Shown here piece after piece: positions 1 through 13,800 of a stretch of DNA of 64,000 nucleotides; positions within the stretch are counted from its first letter, which is position 1; the number at the start of each line of letters is the position of its first letter. The DNA is from Pelecanus crispus (Eukaryota; Chordata; Aves; Pelecaniformes; Pelecanidae): NCBI RefSeq assembly GCF_030463565.1, contig NC_134652.1, positions 10,257,897-10,321,896 on the forward strand. Direction: 5' to 3'. The notes beneath the pieces are model-generated. The model did not search any database. It was given only the letters and a program-made list of their open reading frames with translations, and was not told the origin of the DNA. The position numbers and the translations under genes were made by a program.

Positions 1-1782
1 ATAATAACCTTTGTTCAACATAATCACACATGAAAATTTACTTTGAAAGTTAGATTCTATACTAGCATTTAGGTAACTGTAATCCATAGCTGATAGTTCA
101 TCACTTCAAGAACAGATTTCAATTACAGATTAAAAGTAGCAGAGAAAAAACAAAGCACGAGGAACCCAAGGCTACGTCAAGAAGTCCAAGAGGTTTCCAC
201 ATTTCTTGCTTCATTTATCCCTGCATCAATGTTTCCAAAGACTTCACCTGAAGTTAAGGAGTGAACTAAGTCTCTGACCCATATGAAGTCTCTTACTTCT
301 CCTTTCCTTCCACTGTCTAGAAGGATTACTGCCAGATACTTTTGTGCTGCACCATACATACATCTCCAAGTGAACCACCAACCACTGCTTTCCAGGGGTT
401 TTTGCCTGCGTAGAACAAGCAAAGATTCACTTTGCCTTTCTTCTGCTTAGGAAGTATAGACAAAGAGACTACTTTTGACTACTGCAGTCAAAGTCATCTT
501 CTGAAATGCAATGACTAGTTGTTAGGAGAGGTGGTGTGTGGAAAAGTGAACAAAAGCATCAGTTGAGTTGCTTTGCATGTGGGCAAATGCTTGTGAAAGT
601 CACGCTTATCCCAGAAGTCAGAGCACACTTGAGACGGCCACAGTCTTGGTTCAGAAATGGGAGCACAAAAAGAACTCTGGAAACTCAAGTGCAAGAGTTT
701 GTCTAATTATTAGATATTGCAAGAATATGATGCAACAAAACCTAAGAGGCAGGAATAACAATCTGAGGCACTTTAAGTGTAATAAAACATTAAGTCAAAC
801 AAAAATATTTCACTTGCACAACAAGTTTCATCTCAAGATCCTTCCTTCCCATTTGCACAAAGCCCAAACTTAAAATATATACCTCAAGTGGACAAAAAAA
901 GCTGACCCTGTAGTTTCAATAAGCAAATGTCTACTGTGCTCCATGAACAATAATTTAGCATTCGTTAGTAACATCGCCACTGGATTAGTCAGAAATGACA
1001 ACTAGGTACCACCTACATTTTAGAGAAATACTGAAAATTTGTTAATAGTTTGGTTCAGTATTTTTATCATATCTCAGAATGGGACTTTTCTATTATGATG
1101 TGAAAAAACTTGATGGGGTAGAAATCCTGACAACATAGCTATAGACAAAACATCTCTAATACAATTTACTTCAAAACAATATTGACAGATGCATATTACA
1201 CAGCTTAAGTGTAAATAAAGAACTGTGCGCATCTAAGTGTTTACTGATTTTAGAGAGAACTACCTATATGCAGTCCAAGACAAGATTCAGCCTTTAATGA
1301 TACTGAAACCAAGTTTATGAAGAACAATTTTCAGTCTAACTTCAGACCGGAAATTAAGCTGAAAGAAGACTAATCAAGATAAGATACAGTTTTTCAAGTA
1401 AAATTAATGGTACCAAAGTTGAAGTCAGCTTTACGATTACAATAATTTCAAATTTAAGTTTGCAGAATAGAGTCACAATGCAATGGCCATTCCATAAAGT
1501 TATGTGCATTCAACAGCAAAAATAAAAGCAAAAATGCTTAGCAGCACACGGTGGTATGAAACAAAAACAGAACAGAAAATTTAGCTTGCAGCTTTGAAAT
1601 CCTTCAAGTTACATACTTATTTCACAGTAACAATCCAAGCATACAGATAAATACAGGTACTTAAACAGCAGACTTTCTACTAAGCAATTCTCATTTTTAA
1701 GCTGATGAATACACTTGCTCTTCCAAAAAAGGAACTGCAGCAACCTGGTATACATACAAATGAAACAGCACGTGTCAGAGAC
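1..1782 (-). other. Probable TDRD1 3' UTR and downstream flank
   Basis: AT-rich, with no supported gene. No AATAAA was seen on the minus strand here. One ATTAAA variant (TTTAAT on the plus strand at 1293-1298) could be the poly(A) signal, giving a UTR of about 500 bases, but this is inferred from the hexamer alone. Confidence 0.45.
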
Positions 1783-1875
1783 TCAGTGGTCCAACAGTTT
1801 TTTCATTTCAGTGAATCCATCTGGATTTTCATACTTGTTTAAAAGGAACAGTAGGATCTGTTCATGCTTTTTAAG
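1783..1875 (-). CDS. TDRD1: TDRD1 terminal coding exon 24 (residues 1044-1073 and stop)
   Basis: Encodes [20 protein letters not shown] and then a short KKLLDH end before TGA at 1785-1783; human has VEKHEHILLFLLNNSTNQNK and KKLLKS. Acceptor TTCCACAG. The 3' UTR continues toward lower coordinates. Confidence 0.94.
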   Translation of the reverse strand, partial: LKKHEQILLFLLNKYENPDGFTEMKKLLDH

Positions 1876-4800
1876 CTGTGGAATAAGCAGAAAGAATTAG
1901 AAATATATGATTTTTTTTTTTAAATTGCTGATTTCAGATTAGGGTAGATCCTAAAACTACAAACTCAGTGAAGTCCCATATTAGTTCAATGAATATATAG
2001 TTCCTTTCTGCTGTAAAAGCTTCTGGAAAGGGGGCAGGGAAAGCCTGTAGAATTGTGGCTGCCTTCCCTCAGCCCCCCTCCTTTCCACCCCCACTTCCCC
2101 TAAAGAAACTTCCTTGAACCAAATTGATTAAATACTCAAATTAGGACTGGGATCAGGATCTTAAATTTGGTTATTCACACGCCTGTTTCCTGATGTTTTC
2201 AGTTATATTGGAATCTTCTGTCTTGTCTTCATCTGTCATGAGACTTTGAGACAAACTTACCCAAGTAAGGAAGGATGACAGAAAACAGAAAGTGACCAAA
2301 CTGAAGTCAGAAGAGACATTAGCTAGATCAAGCTGGAAGATCAGAGAGGCACAGAGGGGGAAGGGAAACGGAGGTTCAACAGCCTGCAGCGGGACAGAGA
2401 AGCCAACTACATTCAGGAACAGCCGTTTTACTGCCTTTCTGCCACTAAACTGCTGGTAACTATGCTTACTCTCAAGCAGTAAAAGTCTAAGTGACCTTGA
2501 ACAGAAATGCTCTTTTCCTACCTCCAAAATATCATCGTGCATATTTTTGCTTTTGACCTTGCTGCCTCTGGCTGGGGGGAGAGGGAGGAAGTTCAAACCA
2601 CCCTTGAAAGCGGTTTCTGTCTTTAAAATTCAAAATTTTGCTCATTCCTCCAACAGGCATCCTCACTTTGAGAAAGGCCCATGTATCTTTTCTGGTATAC
2701 TTTAAGTTACTTTTAGTAATCTAAAGTTCTAATTTTTCATACATAGCCTAAGTTAAAATAAAAAATTGGAATGCTTAAAACCAGAAAGCTTTCAAAAGTT
2801 ACAGGAATATGCAGTATCTGTAAGAGACACTTCATTTTTTTTTCAAAAGAAAAAAAAAAATCTTGCAACTGGCAAACACTGTTACAAATTCCAGTATTCT
2901 GCTGAATACTGAATATTCTGCTGAACTCAGATTCTCAGCCCTAGTTTCATGACTAAAACTGTGGCACATATTACTATTAATCTCTGCTACCTGAAATACA
3001 CATTCTAAGAATTTTCTTACATGGGCAGCTGTCTGCCAAATGGTATCCACAGCAAAACACAGCCATATTACTGAAAAAAATCCAGCTTCCCTTTCTCCAA
3101 ATGACACAGTTTATGCAAAACATCACAACTACCTTTACACAACAAAGTAACACCCCTGAGCCTTCATACTCTAGAGGGAAAAAAAAAAAAAAAAAAGAAC
3201 TAGATGTATGTGTGGGAAAACATAGACTAACGAAGTCTGTGTGATCTGTACACTATCCTCCCTCAGTTTCAGGGTGCTCTAATTATTACCATGTATAAAA
3301 CAAACTGAGAAGAAGTGTCAGGATATTCACTTTGCGTATCTTTGATGTTTCGGTTCGCTATTATCTCCCTACTCTCATTTGCTTCCCGCATAGGGTTTAT
3401 TTTAAATTCTGGAAATGTAAAAAAGTGAGTTTAGCTTGGACTGAATCTTACTTGCATTTTTAATTCTGTGCAGCAGCATTTGGTCTCACCTCCATTGCCT
3501 ACAGAAAAAACAAAGCAAGTGAATGAGCAAAATACACATGGGCACTGCTTCCCTAATTTAAGAGGTGACGTGTGGAATTCGCTAAGATTTTTGGAAGGAA
3601 AAGTCACTTAGACATCCCATGTGCCCACAGTTCTTCAAATTAAGTTTAAATTAAGAAGCAATTAAGTGAAAGTAAGTACCTTGATGTTCAGTATGTAAGT
3701 TTTCAGCCCTGCAGGATTTGACCAAACCTTCCATTACCAGTTTGTCAGCTACATTCAGACTACCATTTTCAGAAAGTTTCTCCACCGTTACTACATTAAC
3801 GTTTCCATTAATCCCTTTCACTGTAATTGTGACGTATTTATTCAATAACATTTCTTTCAACTTGTCAAGTAATAATGGAGACCACTCAGCTTTCTCTATT
3901 CCTGCCAAAAAAATAGTACAATCAAGTTTGTTCTATAAAGAATTCCTTTATGATATGACTTGAGTCTTACAAATAATGTTATCACTGTTTTTGAAAATAT
4001 GATGCTAAATTTTCCTAATATAAATAGCTTAGACTCTACAGATAATTAACTAAAAACATACTTTCTCAAACAGTTTCCACAGTGTTAACCATTATAATAT
4101 TTCAGCAGATCGTCATGTTGTTTGTCAGTATTAAGGAATGAGCACTATCATCAGGATAGATACAGATTTGTAATGTTCAAGATAACAACCAGTCAGGGGT
4201 TTGCAGGGGTGGTTTTTTTGGTTGTTTTTAGTTTTTTGGGTTTTTTTTACCTGCAAGTGAACATGTAATTGTCTGAAAAGGCAGCTTTAAGTAGGAATCA
4301 GTGATTGGCAGCACGTTTGAAAGTGGTAAAGTTTCTGTGTTCCCATAGTCTGCATATAGTACTTTCACTGCAGACTGAGAAGCTTTTAGAACAACAGCTC
4401 TGTACCAACGACCATCACCTGAAAAGATTGGGACAAGAAGAATCACCTGTGAAGTACCATCTTATAAACACAGCTTATCCCAAGAACAAGAATCTGCATG
4501 GTTTTCCAGGAATTTTAAAATATGCTGGTATATAAAAAAGGCCACTTGACAAGAAGCAAGCCCACAGAACAAGGGAGTAGGTTCTGACTGCTGTCTTCAT
4601 GAAGATTTAAGTGTCGCTTTCAGCATTTTGCTCCAATTACACAGATAAGATTTTTACTACAATACTGTTTTAAGGATGTCTGCACACTGTATTTCTAGCT
4701 CCTTACCTTTGTTTTCCAACACCTATTCCCTCTCAAAACTTAACCAAAATTAAAAAGAAAAAAAAAAAAATCCTTTTTCCTCAATTATCCTAAAGAGCCA

Positions 4801-7800
4801 TAAAAAAAAAATTTAAAAAACCATCACTGGAAGTTAAAAACAACCGTCAAACATTTAGGTATACTCTTGTGGTCTGCCTAGTATATTTTTTAATTCACCT
4901 ATCCTGTTTTCCATGAGCTGTTGTCTGATCTAACACTCAAATTCATTTTCAGCACTTCGCCAGCTCTCCTGTAGCAATCCACATGCAGTCAACATTTAAT
5001 ATTTATGCGTCAACAGTACTTTATTTTTTTTCATATCGAGCAAATATATCAACGGAGTATCACCTCTTCTAAAAGATTAAGACAATGAAGTTCCCTCACT
5101 GTCAAGAATACTTTTGACTTGAACTAACAGTTCACTGAGCATGGACAGCTTGTTAGGCTAACAAGGCTGAACGATCAGTCATAGCCAGTGTCACCACTGC
5201 ACGCTTGCACAAAGCAACAACAAAAACAACACCCAGGCACCCCCAAACCAGAAGTAGGTCTCTATAGATGCAAGCGCACTATTGCTCTGCCATGAATTTC
5301 ATGCCCCTGTGACTCAGGGCAGCACAGACGAATTTCAGTTTAAACAGTAACTAGCTGTTCTTTCCTCTTAAAGCTCCATATATTTTTCCGGGCACAGCCT
5401 ATTCCTTATTTTCTCTCCTGGGCTGTCACACGGTTTCTTTGCCCTAAAGATGCAGCCAGGCTATCCTTTGTAACAGAATTAAGAGATCTGTAAGCACTTT
5501 AAAGTTGGCGGTTTTCCTTTTTCTAAAGCAAAAATGAAAGTTGTGGTTTACACTGGTCAAGAAAATGAATGAATGATTGCCTCACCTGAAAACCTGGCAC
5601 AACAGGCTTCACCCAGTTTTGGTTTGAAGGGCTGGTTCTTACAAGATTTACAATAGCCTTCTAGTTCCATCAACTGCCTATGTAGCTTCTCTTGATCTAC
5701 AGAAAACAACATTTGATAACTAACCACATTTGGATATAATGAAGAGCATACTTATTTTTAAGCTCCCCTGCTCCCACCCTTGACATTTTTTATATTTTTT
5801 CTACTGTCCGAGCTACATTTCCATGTGGTTCAGTTCACTATAGGCATTCATTTTATTAACTAGCTTGCAACAGTGACTTCTTACTGGTATTAGGAACAGT
5901 GAATACTTTTTCTTACCTTTAGTTTGAATTGGTACAGCATAGAACAAGTCTGGGCTTACAACCTCTGTTACACAGACAGCTACGGTTTCATCTATAGCCA
6001 ATTCAATCACCTTCCAGTTGCCAAGTGAGGTTTCTAATAGAAATAGTAAGAAAATGCAGCGTACCACTTTCCTCTGAGCACATACATATTATAAGTAACT
6101 GTTACAGAGTATCATTTTGAATTTTAGAGACAACTGCACATTTCCCCTTCAAGAACAGAAATCTAAAGCAAGACAATTCTTGATTTGCTGTTCATAAAAG
6201 TATTACAATATAAAAGTATCTAAAGTAAAAAAACACCTCAGAAAAATAACATATTGGAAAGTAAACACGGGGAAAGTTTCAGTCATAGCAAATTTGTAAC
6301 ACTCTACTATCAAATATTCAAATAGCATTAATTTAAGACAAACCCAGCAATTTTTATCTTTTTGTCTATAATGCCACCTGCAGGGCAGCTTGTGTTTTAA
6401 CTGTAAAAACTGACAATATAATCAAAACTATGCATGTTTATTACTGATATTAACCATAGTTAAACCCCAAGATCACCGTTAAAGACTGGAATACTGAAAA
6501 TTCTTGTTCAATCTAAAAGTTAACATTCACTTAATTACCTTTTTTGTCAACAGACTTGTTTGGAAAGTTATTTTTATCTTGTAGAACTTCCTTTACAGCC
6601 AATTTTTCAGAAGTTAGTATCTCATTGATCACTTTTGGATGACCTGAAGAATAGTCAATAAGCTCTACACCTGCCCCATCTTTGGAAAGGGAAGTTACTC
6701 TGGCTTGAAGCTTTATCCCTGCAGTGTACATATGAAATCTTGCTGTAGCTTCTGGAATCCATTTGCTATTACCAGGCTTTATACCTAGGAAATAGGAGAA
6801 CTGTTCAAAATATCTCCATTAAGTAACTTTTGTCAACATTGTATTCTCCTTAAAAAAAAATTCCTTTTTTTTTTTTAAAGCACAACTCAAAATACCATGG
6901 CTACTTTTATTGCCTTAGGGATACACATTGTACTTCATCCTGTTAACTGGTCTCCCTCTTCCTCCTTTCTTCTAAAAGAACACATTTCCTCAGAACTCCC
7001 AAGTTTTGTTTTCTACGTTTTACGATATTCTACCAAGTAAATCCTTGTGCCTTAGTACAAACAACACAGTTAAGACTGTTTATGATCAGTCAAATATAGC
7101 CTTTTTATCAAAGAAGCACAAAAACAAAGTGTTTTAAGACACACAAAACCCCAGCAGAAGACACCTTGAAGAAATATGTTTTTGAGCTTTTTCCTGTTTC
7201 CACATTTTTTATTTTTAAACCAAGTAGACTAGATTAGAGGGGAAGAATAATTCTGCAGAATTTTGAGTGATTTGGTGTGGAAAAGGAAGAGGCAGAGAAT
7301 TGGTAGAAGACTGAGAAACAGCAGTACAGTGCCAAACTCTGCAGGAATCAAATGAAACACCCCTACAGAGAACTGAAAGGCCAGCTTGCTTCATAAAAAC
7401 AGATGAGCTCCTTTGCCTGCAAAAATTCTGAGAAATAATTAAGTTGCCCAAAAGCACATTTACTCCTAGCAAGGCAGCAAGCAAAAGCTAGTAAGAGCTA
7501 CAGATGAAACAGAACTAAACAAGTTCCCTTTGACTGCTACATCAGTAAGTAAACCTCCATGCAGATCACTCCACAGCACTGTCAGGAGCTCAGGGAAGAG
7601 CCACCATCTTTCTGTTAAATGCCAGTCTACTGTGTAGTAAGGGTAAAACAATGGCTCCCACAATTTCCAGAGGCTGAAAACAACACAGACATTTATTATA
7701 AAAACAAAACAAAAACCACCACCCCCCCCCCAAAAAAAACCCAAAACCCCAGAGTTCTGTGCATTATACCCTGTCATCACCTCATTCACCCAAAGCAGCA

Positions 7801-10800
7801 ACTCTCTAAATGCAATAGCTCTTACAAGAGAAAGAATCAATAAGAAGATCCACCTGAGAGCCAGCATTTAATTCCTTGAAATGGAAGTTTTAGGAATGAG
7901 GATGAGATATGCCGTATTTTATCCAGTGGTACTTCCTCAACATTTCCGTAGTCCACAAAGCATACTTTAACAGTTTCATCTGAAGTAATGTTTTTCACCA
8001 AAGCACGGTACCAGTTACCATCATCTAATTTTAAAAATTTAAAATAAATAAATAAATAAATAAAAATTAAATTCACATGTTTAGTAAGTTTACCATCATT
8101 TATTTTTTAGTACATAAATCCAATTCTTTGCTATCTTGTACCAATGCAAACTATCAGATATCCATTTTTTTGATTTATGTTCCCCCTTTGAAAACAAAAA
8201 TATTTTAGTTTGTTACTTACCAGAGAAAAAAGCACAGCAAGGTTCTCCATTCTCAGGCTTAAAGACATTTGGTGGAGTTTTCTGACAGTATTCAGACAAT
8301 GACTTGTTAAGTAAGTTTAGAGCAAGTAACTCTGAAAATTAGAAAGAAAAAAACCCCAAAGATGAGATCAACAAAATAAGCCAACTTGAACTTTATCAAT
8401 ACTGTTCACTGTATAGATTGCTTATAAAAAAATTTCATAGCAGATTTCTGTGAATTTTAGGATTTCATATAAAAAGAACTTTTGACACAGAGTTAGCTAT
8501 TTAACTTACTAGACAGACTTATTAGAAGGAAGAGGTGAGATAGCTGATATTTACTGACAAATTAGTTCAGTATGACAGCAAAATGACCAGTAATTCTTCC
8601 TACTAATCCAACAAGCACCCTTCACTCCAAAATCCGAAGCATTATTTTACAGCCAGGTAACACTGTGGGAATGATCTAGTTCAGCCAGTGCATATGACAG
8701 ATTATGAGATCTCATCCTGCTTGTGTATTTATTTTTTATATCAAGTCATTAAGCCTGCTCTATAACATCACTTCTAGGGAGGAATTCAGTCATGTTTCAA
8801 AGGCGGTAAGCCACAAACAACCTATACTATCCCTAGATAAGTCAAGGAATAAACTTCCCTCACTTTTTAAGATCTGCCCTGTATTTTTGGTTTGAACGCA
8901 TTTAGCTTCCACTTCCAGCCACTGAATTTCATCATGCTCTTTTTCTAGTAAGTTAAAAAGCCAGTGGCTATCTGAAGTCTTTATACATGCACATAGATGA
9001 ACAACATTTTTTTTTGAGCTTATCCAAGAACAACTCAAGTCTCAAAAGCTGTAGTTTCTAATTTTCATGTTATCTCTTTTGAATCTCTTTAAGTTTCTAT
9101 AATTAGAACAGGACAGAGTACTAGAAGACAGCTCCAGTAAACACTGTATGGGCACAAGGAACACGTCTCTTATTCACTATCTTCTGTTTAGATATCCTTT
9201 GCCTAGGTTGTGGGAGCTCTTGTCACTTTTCTCTACAGTCTTAGGTTAAATTTTATTCAACTGCTTACCTTCAACATTTTCAGATTTCAATCTCAGAGTC
9301 ACTACATACCATGATCCAATTTCTTCATCATTCCACTTGTATTCTTAGATACAAAAACTCAGAGGTAAGCCTTGGTGCTATAAGCTCACTTGAAACAGTA
9401 ATGAACTAGAACTGTAATAAATGACAAATCAGGAAGCAAAGAAACTAGCAGAAAGAAAAAAAGCTGAATAAACTTACCACTGTTATTTGAAATCTGACAG
9501 TAGAATTCTCCAGGATTGTACAGCGTACACACTACAACATCTACTGTTTGTTTAAGAGTTAGTTTACTCCACTTGCAAATTCTTTTTTTCTTTGTGTCCT
9601 CTAGAAAGAAAAGAGAGACACAGAGGAAGAGAAATTAAAATAACTTTTACAGGGGAAAAAAAATTACATACCCTGAATGCTCATTCATGTCCTCAAATTT
9701 CTTGTTATAAGTAATCCAACAAACTAACTACAAGTGAGAGCCTATTTGCAGAATAAAAGCAAGTAAGAGAAATGTGCCAGTTGCTTAATGTATTTGATCA
9801 CTACTGAGAAGGGCAAGCCATAGATGAGCAGGGAAGAGTAATCCCACAAAGAGGTACAGACCAGGTGGCAACAACCTGCACAAGAGGGACCCTGGGGAAC
9901 CTTGGTTCTTGGGCAACAGGCTAGGGGGCATAGAAGGAGGAAACAGCTGTCACCAAAAGTACTGGAAATGGTCTAAGGAGGAGAACAAAAAGATTAATAG
10001 AAAGACTGGTTGCAGAAGTTTGCACTGTATATTATACTCAAGTACCTGAAAGAAGTTTATTATTTAACACAAGTTGTAGAATAGATCATGTCAAAACTAA
10101 ATTATGGCACATTGGAGAAGCCATCATTTCCTCCATTAGCATATTATTAAATCTTCCTGTATTTTTCATAGCTGTTAAGTTTGTTACAACTTGTGGTAGG
10201 CAATGGCATGCAGAAATACCATCAGCCTTTTAAAGAGTTGAGTACAAACAGCTGGCCTCCGACTTTGGTAGACCTTTCCAGTTTAAGTGTTTGGGGTTTT
10301 TTTCTGAAAATGAAGCTCAAGAAAGTTTTGCATTTCAAGGATGGCCATGCTGAGATGCTGTTCCGTCTGCCCAGTACTGTGTCTGACAGTAGATTACTTT
10401 AGAAAGTCATATTGCCAACAGGCAAAGGGAAAAAAAAAAAAAAACAAAAACCAACACACAAAACTAAGCCACCACGCCACCCCAAAAAAAAAAAAAATCA
10501 AAACAGGCTCTCAAATCTTCTTTATTTTCAGTGGAATACAAGACTGTCCTTCACACTATAAGCAACTGCCAGATCCCTACCGGAAGGGACAAAGCACAGT
10601 TGGCATATTTGGAGAAATATGCTCAAAGAAATAGAAGCTGGTTGAATTTTCCACTCCAGGAGGAGGAAAGGTTGACAAGAAAAATAAAAATTAACAAATG
10701 GCTCAAAGTTTAGAGAAAGCTTTAGGAAGCTTAGCAACTGTGAAATATAGTTGTTTGTTTTTTCATGTGATTGTGAGATTTCTTCTAAATAGTCCTCTAA

Positions 10801-13800
10801 ACCAAAAAATACATTGTTTCTTAATTTTGGCAAGTTAATTAAAATCTCCTCTTATATGATGGTGGATCCAGCAATCACAGATTTAGTCACTAAGTTTAAA
10901 TAAAGCAAACAAGTTAATGAAAAATTATTTTGCAAGTTGGCAGAGGAATGTATCTGTTCAAATTCCAATATAAAAAGCACATGTTTTAAAACACTTAAGA
11001 CAAAAGTGGATGATCTGTTTAGAACCTGCATTCAAAAGCTCCCACTCAGTGCAAGAAATTAAAGAAAGGTGAGAAGTAACCAAGAAACACAAGTAGTACA
11101 AAACAGGTCCAGGACGATGGCCATAGAACAAAATGTGTTTGGATATAACGATGAAAGTTACTGTTCATTTGAATTTTGTACAAGATGCCTTACCCTGCTG
11201 AACAAAGATGACAGAATCATAGAATGGTTTGGGTTAGAAGGGACCTTTAAAGATCCCCTAGCCCAACCCCCCTGCAGTGAGCAGGACATCTTCAACTCGA
11301 TGAGGTTGCTCAGAGCCCTGTCCAGCCTGACCTTGAATGTTTCCAAGGATGGGGCAACCTACCACCTTTCTGGGCAACCTGTGCCAGTGTTTCACCAACT
11401 CATCGTAAAAAATGTCTTCCTTATATCTAATCTAAATCTACCCTCTTTTAGTTTAAAACCATTACCCCTTGTCCTATCGCAACAGGCCCTACTAAGAAGT
11501 TTGTCCCCCCCCTTTCTTATAAGCCCCCTTCAAGTACTGAAAGACTGCAATATGGTCTCCCCGGAGCCTTCGCTTCTCCAGGGTGACAACCCCATGTCCT
11601 GGCCATGAGGCATCTAGTGAGGAAGATCAAAATGAAGGGATTTGGACATAGCCTTGACAAAAAGACTTCCCCCAGTTTTCAGCACAGATGGATCAGGTTA
11701 CCAGACACAGGATGGAAAAGAGGGGCTTAACACACTTCATATGAGAGAAGCTAGGAATCTTCCCAAAATACAAAGAAATCTGACACAGAATTTGCCAATC
11801 TCTCAAACTGAAGCTTTGCTCATGAAATGCAAAAAAGGCAATTTAGGCATAGCCTTGAAGTTGTGTAGGCTACTGCAGTCAAACAACTTTTCTAGGACTA
11901 AATATGTGGGTTTAGCTGTAAAATACAGGACAATGAAGATGAAATACCATTTGAGCTAAAGGACAAGGGCATAAGAACAAGCAGTTACTAAGTAGTTATA
12001 TCCTACTTCAACTGGAAATTTTAAGACCTCTGACAAGAGAAAGTGAAATACTAGTATGGTCTTCCAAAAGCAAGCAATTGCAACTTTTTTACATATGCAC
12101 ACATATATGCATACACACACGGACACACAAGCAAACACAATTTTTTCATGGCAAAGTTGCCATGGCTCAACTTCAGAGGTGTGAAGGCTAGACTTCATGA
12201 GCCAGACTAGAAAGTTCTTACCAGTTAAGAACTCGCATTCTTTGTACCCGCTCTAGTAGGAGGTTAAATAACGCCAGTTCAGGAGCATGTGCTCGTGCTC
12301 ACCATTTGCTTGCTTAACATCACTCATTCCGATTGCTGGTAAGGACATCCTCGATTCATCAGCTGCACAGCCTTTCTCTATGAGATGGCTCGATATATTT
12401 ATTACTGGAGTAACTGATGCATCTACAAGCTCCACCACAGATCTGTAGCTCTCTTTATCCACTACTTTTACTGTGAACACTTTGTCTTTCACCAGTTGTT
12501 TCATAAAAGAAATAGCTTTTGAGGTCCAGGCTCCTAATGGTGGCTTTATACCTAAAAAGTCACATAGTATGGAAAAGTTCTGAGGACAATCCAAGTCTCA
12601 ACAATATGAGAGGTACAACAACACTGTTTAAAACAATAGATTAAGCAGCAGATATACCAAGTAACTCAACCCCACTCCTCTTGCCTGTAACAAGATTCCA
12701 AACCCAGTTATTTAGATTCTGAACTTCTGTAGTACTTGGATTTAATGAAAATCTGACAAAGATCATGTACAACTAGTCTATTACATAAAGAGAAGCGTAA
12801 ATTCAGATTTAATACTTCCTTTAGTATGAATGTCTGTAAGAAGTTTCAGTCTTTGGGTCTCATGAATACAACCTATAGCTTTGAGCAACATTAACCATCG
12901 CTCAGCCACGCTATCTGCTACCGTAAGCTTCTTCCTCCTTAAATGTTTACTCTTTATGCTGCTCAATTTATTTCTAAAATGCAAGTTATAACCTGAACTT
13001 TACAGTAACAGATTGGCAGAAGTTGCCTTCCAGAAAGATGTATTTTATGTACCAGTAATCCTTGACTCTTATCAGGAAACATCTTATCTGATCACTTCTT
13101 TTGTGTCCATGTTGTGTTTAGGACCTTTCTTAGTCTTAGAACACTCATTATCAGCTATAGGCATCGTGATTTGCCCCAGAAAAGAGATTTCTTTAGGTCA
13201 CATTCCATATGCATCAGTTCCACCTCTACATACAAGGGAAGCATTGTTTCATGTTTTCCTCCAAAGTAAGAAGCTAGAATGCTGCTCTTAACTTTATCAA
13301 AAATTTGAAAAGCAGGTTAAATATAAAGTATTGTAAAGGAAGGATAGATATAAAGTATCCTAAAGGAAGGGTATTTTGAAGCAGTGGGGTGGACGATCTT
13401 ACATAGTGATGGGAACAAACAGAGAAAATAAAGAATTTCCAACAGCAGGCTAAACAAGTATGTCAAAAAAACCAGATTATGATCCTGGCTTGAGGTAGAA
13501 GGATGAACTAGGAAGCGTCAATGTCCTTTCCAACTTGACAGATTTCACAAGCCTACGGAGAAGAATCTACCAGTAGTATTGCTAGATTTGCCCCAGGGGA
13601 AGAGGACAGATACAGTTCTGAATTTCAAGACATGAAATGAAATTTTACCTTCCCCTGCAGTGTTAGAACCGCAACAGATTTAAGAATTCCACAAAACCAG
13701 TAGGTGACTGAGTTTTGCTTAGAACAAAAGCCCATGCAAAACCTAACAGGTATGTTAATATAACACAGTTTTCCAAACATACAAACTGCAGGTCACCAGG

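Noticed and set aside
9265-9350. Minus-strand segment ending GTTGAAG|GTAAGC, considered as an exon between TDRD1 exons 15 and 16
   Set aside because: The phase needed to join exon 15 meets a stop, and human TDRD1 has no insertion at this point.
9780-9960. Purine-rich stretch that looked like a CR1 internal fragment
   Set aside because: Only scattered short words match, with no ordered similarity long enough to call.
11069-11608. 179-codon open frame on the plus strand
   Set aside because: Most of it runs antisense through a CR1 copy; the translated sequence is not the CR1 protein.
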